Shown in pieces: positions 57,845-64,000 of a stretch of 64,000 nucleotides of DNA; position 1 is the stretch's first letter; each line of letters starts with the position of its first letter. The translations under genes were made by a program, and so were the position numbers. The stretch comes from Clavaria fumosa (lineage: Eukaryota; Basidiomycota; Agaricomycetes; Agaricales; Clavariaceae). The DNA is taken from NCBI GenBank assembly GCA_951802425.1, contig OX637799.1, forward strand, positions 3,410,001 to 3,474,000, written 5' to 3'. The notes under the pieces were generated by a model that did no database searches, was not told the DNA's origin, and saw only the letters and a list, made by a program, of their open reading frames with translations.

Positions 57845-58852
57845 CTAGCGACGTGGCAACAGCGGCAAGGCGGCAAGTTGCGCCTCCGCACGAACCGTAG
57901 GGTTCTCGCGGATATAGTCCTTCCAGGTGCTGGATGACCATCGTCCGAGTGCCTGGATAATGTCCTCGGGGAGGCCAAGCGATGCGTAGTAAGTGGCCCC
58001 GCCAGCGCGTGCGGAGTGACCACCGAACAAGCGGTCAAGCGCAGCGAAAAACCTGGCGTCGAACCACGAGCGAGTCGGCACCCGACCGTTTTCGCATATG
58101 AAGAGGGCAGCACGGATGCCATGACGGGCATCCCGTCGCATGACATACTGCTCAAGGAGGATGATAGGGTCTGCGTCCTGCTGAGAGGTAAAGAGGATGT
58201 CCGTCCCACGAAAGAAACGGTCGCCCTTGTGATAAGGGAGGTGATAGCGTGCGCGTCTGCCGTCGAACGTAAGCGTAGCCCGCTTGATGACCTTTCGCCA
58301 GTCATGGAGTTGTCGGTCGTTGCTCCAGACAAGCTCCCCAATGCGATGGCAAGCATAAAATGCACAAGATAGGAGAGTTGCGAAAAGCAGATCATCGTAT
58401 GCCCCGGATATCTGAGCACACTGAGTGAAGGCAACAAGGTGAGCAGTGCGCAGGGGCAGTTTCCGCCTGACGGGATCCGCGCGCAGCTTCCGTGCGCCAG
58501 CGATCGTGGCACGAACATCAGGATGTGCCCTGTTCTGCTCGAACTCAGGATACAGGGCCTTGAGGAAGTGCCGCGCGCCTGTAAGATACTTTGGAGCAGA
58601 TGCAATAAATTGCGAGGTGTAGGCAATGTATCGGCTCAGAGTCTCAGGAGTTGGATCGAGAGGGAGTGAATGACCGAGGCAGAACATAATGTAATCACGA
58701 GCCCCAGTGGCGTAGTTCTTGAAAGTAGATCTCTCGATAGCATTGGCGCGAAGGAAATTCGTGCGGGCATCTAAGACAGCCAAGGACATGGGTGGGCGAG
58801 CCGTGCGAGAGACACGGTTCTCGCCCAACATGCTCAAAAGGACTCCCGCCAT
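57845..58852 (-). CDS. Ngaro tyrosine recombinase
   Basis: 335 residues from MAGVLLSMLGENRVSRTARP. The N-terminal SAM-like region includes TFKNYATGARDYIMFC. The catalytic domain has the first Arg in FYACHRIGELVW, a Lys in the following beta region, HSARAGGATYYASLG (H-x-x-R) and ALGRWSSSTWKDYIREN, with the Tyr nucleophile in WKDYIR. These are the R, K, H/R, W and Y positions of tyrosine recombinases. It would insert a circular cDNA into the genome. The frame is intact. The start codon overlaps the RT stop, consistent with coupled translation. Confidence 0.9.
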   Translation of the reverse strand: MAGVLLSMLGENRVSRTARPPMSLAVLDARTNFLRANAIERSTFKNYATGARDYIMFCLGHSLPLDPTPETLSRYIAYTSQFIASAPKYLTGARHFLKALYPEFEQNRAHPDVRATIAGARKLRADPVRRKLPLRTAHLVAFTQCAQISGAYDDLLFATLLSCAFYACHRIGELVWSNDRQLHDWRKVIKRATLTFDGRRARYHLPYHKGDRFFRGTDILFTSQQDADPIILLEQYVMRRDARHGIRAALFICENGRVPTRSWFDARFFAALDRLFGGHSARAGGATYYASLGLPEDIIQALGRWSSSTWKDYIRENPTVRAEAQLAALPLLPRR

Positions 58853-60096
58853 CGCGCCGGCAAGAGGTGTCGAGGTGGCTCGAATGTGCGGACGCGGTAT
58901 GAAGGAAAACGAGCAGCGAACTCGTCAAGACGAAGCCGAGAGAGTAAGTCTGGGCGCACGTTCATCTTCCCCGCTATGTGTCGAACACGTAGGTCAACAC
59001 CGGAGCGAAGGATGAGGGAACCCACAGCAAGGAGGACCCCATTATGAATGGATTCGCTTGCTTTCAGTGAGTCGAAGAGACCAACCGCATCAAGACTGTC
59101 GGTCCAGAGAAGGAGGTGAGGAGGAGGAGTAGAAAGTGAGGTGGCATGGTGAACGGCTGAAAGGATAGCGATGAGTTCAAGGAATAGGATGTCGATCTTG
59201 ATGCCAGGCGAAGGTGGGCGAAGGTGATAAGCGAATCCGTTCCCTGCAAAGACGAATGCCAGGGCACCATGGAGACTGGCATCAGTCCACATCACCATAT
59301 CTGCAGCCTGAGTGCCGTCTTCCCATAGCCCAGTATCAACGAACCTGATCCCAATCGCATCGGGAATTGTGTCTACCAACCACCCGAGATCCCTCCGTAC
59401 CTCAGCGTTAAGAAATATACCACGTGAAGTAGCAGACTTCCCGCCGATTTTGCGGTAAAGCTCTGTCAACGCTGGGCGGCCCCAAGGAAGTACATTTAAC
59501 AACCAGTTGAGATGGCCTGCAAGGCGAAGCCATTCTCGCAGAGGCGGCTGACGATTCGGTGTGGCGAGGAATGCGGTCGTCTTCGTGACAATGTCACTCA
59601 CAGTCCCAGGTGTGAGAGACGTGGTTCCCTCATTGATATCGACAAGGAAACCAATGATTTTGAGAGGGCATCCAGAGACCTGCTTCTCGTTATCAAAAGG
59701 GCAGCCAATTGCCTCCCAAAGCAAAAGAAGTTGGATCTGACGTGAGGGCCGAAGCACTCCTCTGAAGTGTAGCACGCGATCAGTGAAGTCCCACCCAAAG
59801 AAATCATCCATGTAAACATGGAGGTCGACAACTCCCAGCCTGCGGACTGCGATCCAGCAGATAAGGCTGGAGACGGCACACCAAATACGCGGCGAAGCAC
59901 GGTTGCCGAAAACTAGGCGCAGAACAATGTATGACTGATCGTCGACGCAGACAACTTGTCGGATCTGCCAGCACGGGTGAGTGGGCAGGTTTAAGAAGGC
60001 TTTTGCTACATCAGACTTGTAGGTGAGAAGGCTACGGCCAGGGTTTTTGCGACGAGCATCATGGAGACATTGACCGAATGTTCGCATATCGTCATA

Positions 60097-60727
60097 CTGT
60101 ACCATTTAACTCAATTCACCGGTAATGCGTAACGCAGCTCTCAAAATCAGTGAAAAGTAACACATGTAATGCATAACAGTCCAAATTGGTGAATTGATTC
60201 AACTACTTACCAAATTGGGTTGATGAGCACAGGACCAAGACTCTCTATGCTCAAGAATGTGAAGGATGGCAAGCCAGTAGGTGATGATCCACAGGGGGAG
60301 AAAAGTTTCCTCTGTTGATTGACTTCCTACACATTTTAAAGACTTGATTTCAGGAGATGCCAATTGTAAGCCTTGATGCAAATTTTGGATCACTGCAGGA
60401 GAGGGTGCTGTGCTGCGAAGGAGGGCTTTTATGTTGTCAGGCGAGATATTAGGAGGTTTGCTAGAAAATGTTAAACTTTTGAAGGTTTTGCCTGTCACTC
60501 GAGGGATATCAAAAGCCAGGAGATCAGCTATGGGTAGTTTTTGGCTTGGGAGATACTCTTTCAGGATATCTGGAGGTATCTTGAGTGCGGACATGGCTGA
60601 GAGGGATTTTTTCAAGGGTGGTGAATGTTACTCCTTGTCACACATAACACTCATTTTTGGTGAAACCCCCAATTCACCAGATGTGTAACGCGTAACACAT
60701 AGTGGTGAATTGAGTTAAATGGTACAG
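60097..60727. mobile_element. TA-target element inserted in the Ngaro RT
   Basis: 631 bp with perfect 24-bp inverted ends (left begins CTGTACCATTTAACTCAATT; the right end is its complement) and TA at both borders (60095-60096 and 60728-60729). Just inside the ends lie repeats of TAACGC/GCGTAAC type on both sides. The end sequence and TA target fit a Tc1/mariner-like group, but no transposase is present, so it is non-autonomous. It carries an open frame of 138 codons on the minus strand. Confidence 0.85.
60199..60615 (-). CDS. Unknown 138-codon ORF carried by the TA-target element
   Basis: Starts MKKSLSAMSALKIPPDILKE and includes DIPRVTGKTFKSLTF and LPLWIITYWLAILHILEHRE. I recognise no domain with certainty. 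The LPLWIxxYW...E-x-R-x-x-W pattern recalls a segment I associate with uncharacterised Agaricomycete transposon-linked proteins, but that is only an impression. The frame fills two thirds of the element. It may be a captured gene fragment or a remnant of the element's own cargo. Start and coding status are unproven. Confidence 0.4.
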   Translation of the reverse strand: MKKSLSAMSALKIPPDILKEYLPSQKLPIADLLAFDIPRVTGKTFKSLTFSSKPPNISPDNIKALLRSTAPSPAVIQNLHQGLQLASPEIKSLKCVGSQSTEETFLPLWIITYWLAILHILEHRESWSCAHQPNLVSS

Positions 60728-61315
60728 TATTTGACCTTTGCATCCTCTCGTGGAATACCATCATTGAGACCGGAGGCAATATGATCAGTCACAACTCGCG
60801 GTTTACCGTCCTGCCAGACTACAAACAGTGGTGAAACCTTCATTCCAGGAAGTATTCTGGGGATCTCAGACCATCGGTGTTGGGAGATCTCGCGATCACG
60901 AAAATCCCGGATTGCCTGAAGGTCTTTGTTGGAGGTAGAATAGTTTTTGAGTGGTTCGTCAGTGGGGTCAGTTACCCACTCTCCTTCGTCTAAGGGCCAG
61001 AACCCCTCACGAAGCCCATTGATTATGGAGCAGACAAAGGGTTGGTTGGGGTGAGATGAGAGAAATAATTCAAGTTTATTGACATCAAATGGAGTTTCGA
61101 CTTTGAGTTTATTACGATAAGCGGAAAGTACCGCTTGGACAGCGGGGTCATTGAGAACCTGCTGTGGTGGAGAAGGAAGAGGAGGAGCTGATTCAGTGAA
61201 CAATGCAGAGGGAGAAATGTTGTCGGAGCAATCAGACCAGGCATAGCCATGCTTGAAACGCGGAGAAGAAAGAAGATCAGATGCTTTGCGTTTACTGGGT
61301 AGAGAGGGAACCATC

Positions 61316-62620
61316 CTAGTCCTTCGCTGGGTCTGTAGCTCGACGTGGCTTGTCGCTAGAGGTGAGGGTGGTGACATTTCGCCTTCGTCTGGCTGCCAAC
61401 CTAGCATAGCAGGCATCACGGTCGAAGGCTCTGTGCATCTCACCACACTCGCTGCAAACATTATGCCTCCTCCGATTCGGACAAGAGCTGTCATTACATC
61501 GGCCAAAATTCCAATTCTCACAAATGGCCTGAGGGCGCTTTGGATTCCCTTTTTCAGGGACCGCAGGACATTTCGAACTCGAACTACCTCCTCTCGTAGC
61601 AGCAATAATCTGTGAAAGAAGTGGTGCGTTGAGGCGGAGGTGATCATCAAGGTGGAATGGATTCTTCGCATAGCGTTCTCGGACTTCGGCATCGAACCTG
61701 ATTGCAATGGCCGCATCCTCTCCGGACGAGCGGAAAAGGTCCATGACAATGTGCCGATAGGCAGCAAGCTCTTCAGCTCAGTGGGGATAGACGAGGACGA
61801 CACCAGCAACCCAGGCATCAAAGACCCGAGACCAATCTGACTCCAGCCGGACAGCCTTCTTACACAGAAGGGAGTCTTTCTTGATGATTGCGAAGTCGGC
61901 CGCAAAGTCTTTGGCATCATCGTTGGGATCATACCCAGGGTCCATTGCCGCATACAATTTGTCAAAGGGAACCATCCGATTGAGGATAATGTCATGCCAG
62001 ACCTGTCTGGACAAAGGCTCACGAAGTTGATGTTGCTGGACGAGATCGATGACCTCGTCACAGTCAACAGCATAAAGATGACAAAGCCGATAAGTTTCTT
62101 CGAGGTGAGAATCACGGACAGCACCAACGAGTTTTGCAAGATGAGGAGCCCCGGTAAGGAGGGCGGACGGAGTCGGTGGCATTGCCGGCCCCGCTGGCAT
62201 AGACGGCAAGGTTGCTGAACGAGGTGGCCCGGACACAACGGGAGCGAGTATCTCACAGTAACGTCTCTCGAGTGCAGCCCATGCGGCCTGCTCGACAGGG
62301 TTCTGGCCAGTACCACCCGGCGTACCTGGTCGGGATGGTGTTGGAGACTCTGGGAATGGAGGAGAGCCGATGCGGTCAACGAGAGGAGTATCCCGCAAAG
62401 GGCCGGCCTGAGAGTGTGGAGGCTGATCTGCGGGCGGCTGTAGGCCATCGAGGAGAGCGGTGGCTTGCTCAAGGTAATCTTGGGCTTGCTCCGGGGTACA
62501 GTTGAGACGGTGAAGCTCCCGCATGAGCTCAGAAACGTTGAGATGGCCCAGCTGAATGTGCTCGACCAGACCTTGCAGACGCTCAACCTGCGCACGAACA
62601 TCCTCGGAACTGTGAGGCAT
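61316..62620 (-). pseudogene. Ngaro gag-like protein with one in-frame stop
   Basis: A frame of 435 codons broken by TGA at 61778-61780. The first part starts MPHSSEDVRAQVERLQGLVE and is helical, then Pro-rich. Beyond the stop the same frame continues AEELAAYRHIVMDLF and ends with Cys-rich knuckles (CENWNFGRCNDSSC and CSECGEMHRAFDRDAC) that suit nucleic-acid binding. The stop is a likely CGA to TGA change. The gag stop TAG (61316-61318) is followed after one base by the ATG of the RT frame. Confidence 0.8.
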
Positions 62621-62650
62621 CCGAAGGTTGTTGATGTCGGAGAAGAGAAT

Positions 62651-63066
62651 CCGAAGAACTGATGAGTGATAAGTCTAGAGTAGTGAATGAGTGCGAAACG
62701 CAGAATGAGCGTAGCGTGTCCAGGGTACTTACTAGAGAGATGCGAGTGACGAGCTAGCAAGAAGCGAAAGAGTCAGAGCGTATCTAGTAAGCCGCTGGGG
62801 GGTCAGCGTTGCAGCTGAGCACGGGCACGGAGTGCGTACCGACACTGGGCTGCCTCAAGCTGGTGGGCGAAGGCAAGCAGTGCGGAGAGGGGGCCGCGCG
62901 CACGGTCCTGTCTCAGCAAGTATCCGCTACGGGCCATAGCACGAGTGCGGAGACGGCGCGACGGCAGCGGCAGCGGCATGGCGCTGGCAAACAAGCGACA
63001 CTTGAGGCGGTGTCATTCGCATGCTGGGGCAGAGGCCTCAGAAAATGTTCCTTACCCTCGGAACCC
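62651..63066 (-). repeat. A1 copy of the Ngaro split repeat
   Basis: 416 bp at the element's 5' end, starting GGGTTCCGAGGGTAAGGA in element sense. Almost identical to A2. Open frames of 60-100 codons on both strands of A1 and A2 recur only because the repeat itself recurs. Confidence 0.92.
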
Positions 63067-63195
63067 CACCACATCCTGTAGTTTTGATATATCATATGCA
63101 CCAATTTGATGCATTTGAGTGATGAACAATTAGCATCAATTGGTGCATGCACCTGATGTATCACTTTGGAGCATCTGATGCATTACCTCATTGAG
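63067..63195. other. AT-rich flank between the Ngaro element and the long palindrome
   Basis: Short stretch rich in GATGCAT and TGATGTATC motifs, which recur in the palindrome arms. It may belong to the same repeat. Confidence 0.4.
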
Positions 63196-64000
63196 TGTGG
63201 ATGGGTACATCTGATATATCATGATGCATCTGCCATAGCCATAGACAGTGAATGTATCATGCACACATAATGTTGATGTATCAGCATGTCAGCATCTGAT
63301 GTATTGTTGAAGCTGTTCTGGAAATTTGGCACTTCTGATATATGGACATCCAATACATCACTGCCAATGCTTATCCAAAAATGAATAAAAAAGCGAATTT
63401 ATTATCATCAAACTTAAACTTATTACTGTATTACAGTAATGACTAATATTAAGTCTATTTCTATTTAAATTCTATTTATTCACACTCTATCTCAAGTCTC
63501 AAACTTGGGAGAAAGTGGGGTGGGGAAGCAGGGCAAGTTGCTGTATTTATATGCCGCACTTTGTGGCTGTGCAAACGCGTGACATGGTAACACCTAATCA
63601 ACGTTACCATGTCACGCGTTTGCACAGCCACAAAGTGCGGCATATAAATACAGCAACTTGCCCTGCTTCCCCACCCCACTTTCTCCCAAGTGTGGGACTT
63701 GAGATAGAGTGTGAATAAATAGAATTTAAAGAGAAATAGACTTAATATTAGTCATTACTGTAATACAGTAATAAGTTTAAGTTTGATGATAATAAATTCA
63801 CTTTTTTATACATTTTTGGATAAGCATTGGCAGTGATGTATTGGATGTCCATGTTATATCAGAAGTGCCAAATTTCCAGAACAGCTTCAACAATACATCA
63901 GATGCTGACATGCTGATACATCAACATTATGTATGCATGATACATTCACTGTCTATGGCTATGGCAGATGCATCATGATATATCAGATGTACCATCCACA
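63196..64000. repeat. Very long near-perfect palindrome, continuing past the window edge
   Basis: Left arm 63196-63591 and right arm 63603-64000 are reverse complements with few differences, around an 11-nt centre (63592-63602). The innermost part (e.g. GCATATAAATACAGCAACTT and its complement) seems perfect for about 130 bp. The outer arms are AT-rich and full of GATGTAT/ATACATC words. The match holds to the last base of the window, so the real palindrome may be longer. It gives mirror-image open frames on both strands at 63476-63718 that should not be taken as genes. Confidence 0.9.

Larger units (their letters stand above)
58834..61314 (-). pseudogene. Ngaro reverse transcriptase-RNase H, interrupted by a transposon
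   Basis: ATG at 61314 (MVPSLPSKRKASDLLSSPRF). The RT N-terminal part runs FDVNKLELFLSSHPNQPFV, REGFWPLDEGEW, MKVSPLFVVWQDGKPRVVTD and ASGLNDGIPREDAKVKY, where the 631 bp element at 60097-60727 intervenes. Beyond it the frame resumes DDMRTFGQCLHDARR, LTYKSDVAKAFLNLP, the catalytic box VYMDDFFGW and an RNase H with WTDASLHGALAFVF and LLLWTDSLDAVGLF. Both halves are in one frame when the insert and one TA are ignored (616 codons), so the insertion is the only lesion found. The stop (58834-58836) overlaps the recombinase start by 19 nt. Confidence 0.88.
57076..63066 (-). mobile_element. Ngaro-type tyrosine-recombinase retrotransposon
   Basis: A 5991 bp element on the minus strand with the split direct repeats that define the Ngaro/DIRS-related group: A1 (62651-63066), the ORFs, B1 (57666-57750), A2 (57237-57652) and B2 (57076-57160). 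The A copies are 416 bp and differ at only two sites (57327/62741 and 57375/62789); the B copies are 85 bp and look identical. It encodes gag, RT-RNase H and a tyrosine recombinase, with no integrase and no target duplication, as expected for integration by a recombinase acting on a circular DNA. The gag frame has one in-frame stop and the RT is interrupted by another element, so this copy is dead or non-autonomous. Confidence 0.93.

Noticed and set aside
61320..62760. Upstream two thirds of a 681-codon minus-strand frame
   Set aside because: Only the part from 61314 onward is RT. The rest is the shadow of the gag frame.
63476..63718. Two near-identical 67-codon frames on opposite strands
   Set aside because: Mirror images produced by the palindrome.
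1..64000. CRISPR arrays, bacterial operons, riboswitches, rRNA genes
   Set aside because: None seen. The window is eukaryotic, with spliced genes and LTR/YR retrotransposons.

Overview
This window is nuclear DNA from a filamentous fungus, most probably an Agaricomycete (mushroom-forming basidiomycete). The support is gene architecture with many 45-65 nt introns (GT...AG, one GC...AG), the basidiomycete-typical DUF6533 membrane family, C2H2 and Zn2Cys6 regulators, an EBP-type sterol isomerase, and a fungal transposon set: a Ty3/gypsy chromovirus, a tyrosine-recombinase (Ngaro-type) retrotransposon, small TA-target elements and a hAT remnant. Genes were read as spliced models. The coordinates given are start codon to stop codon, with introns inside.

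Layout. 1-6395: an F-BAR/C1/SH3/SH3 actin-patch protein (cut by the window edge), the CAF1/POP2 deadenylase and a carnitine acetyltransferase. 7037-13008: nested transposons. A 5.6 kb Ty3/gypsy element with identical LTRs sits 10 bp inside an older solo LTR whose own target duplication can still be seen. A small TA-target element follows at 13077-13316. 13517-25522: a Kelch/BTB protein, a DUF6533 membrane protein, a CHFR-like RING ligase, an HNH-like gene and a Zn2Cys6 transcription factor. 26953-28306: a class-3 lipase gene that looks decayed. 30610-44692: a dense housekeeping block with EBP sterol isomerase and EMC8 (divergent pair), guanine deaminase, MON1, a divergent actin, DPH2 and ILV3 (divergent pair), and mitochondrial mS41. 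45240-45431: hAT transposase tail. 46082-56884: C2H2 protein, SNIP1-like FHA splicing factor, a Ser/Thr-rich secreted protein, a RIF1-like protein and a DUF4436 membrane protein, with two hairpin/MITE islands between them. 57076-63066: an Ngaro-type element with the A1-ORFs-B1-A2-B2 split direct repeats, broken in its reverse transcriptase by a 631 bp TA-target element that carries its own ORF. 63196-64000: one half and the centre of a very long, near-perfect palindrome.

The housekeeping genes do not form one pathway. They cover membrane traffic (BZZ1-like, MON1), RNA turnover and splicing (CAF1, SNIP1), acyl and amino-acid metabolism (carnitine acetyltransferase, ILV3), sterols and ER (EBP, EMC8), purine catabolism (guanine deaminase), translation (DPH2, mS41) and genome maintenance (RIF1-like, CHFR-like). 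The parts most worth attention are the transposon islands: a self-priming signature in the Ty3 element, two members of one TA-target TIR family, textbook Ngaro repeats, and the long palindrome at the right edge.
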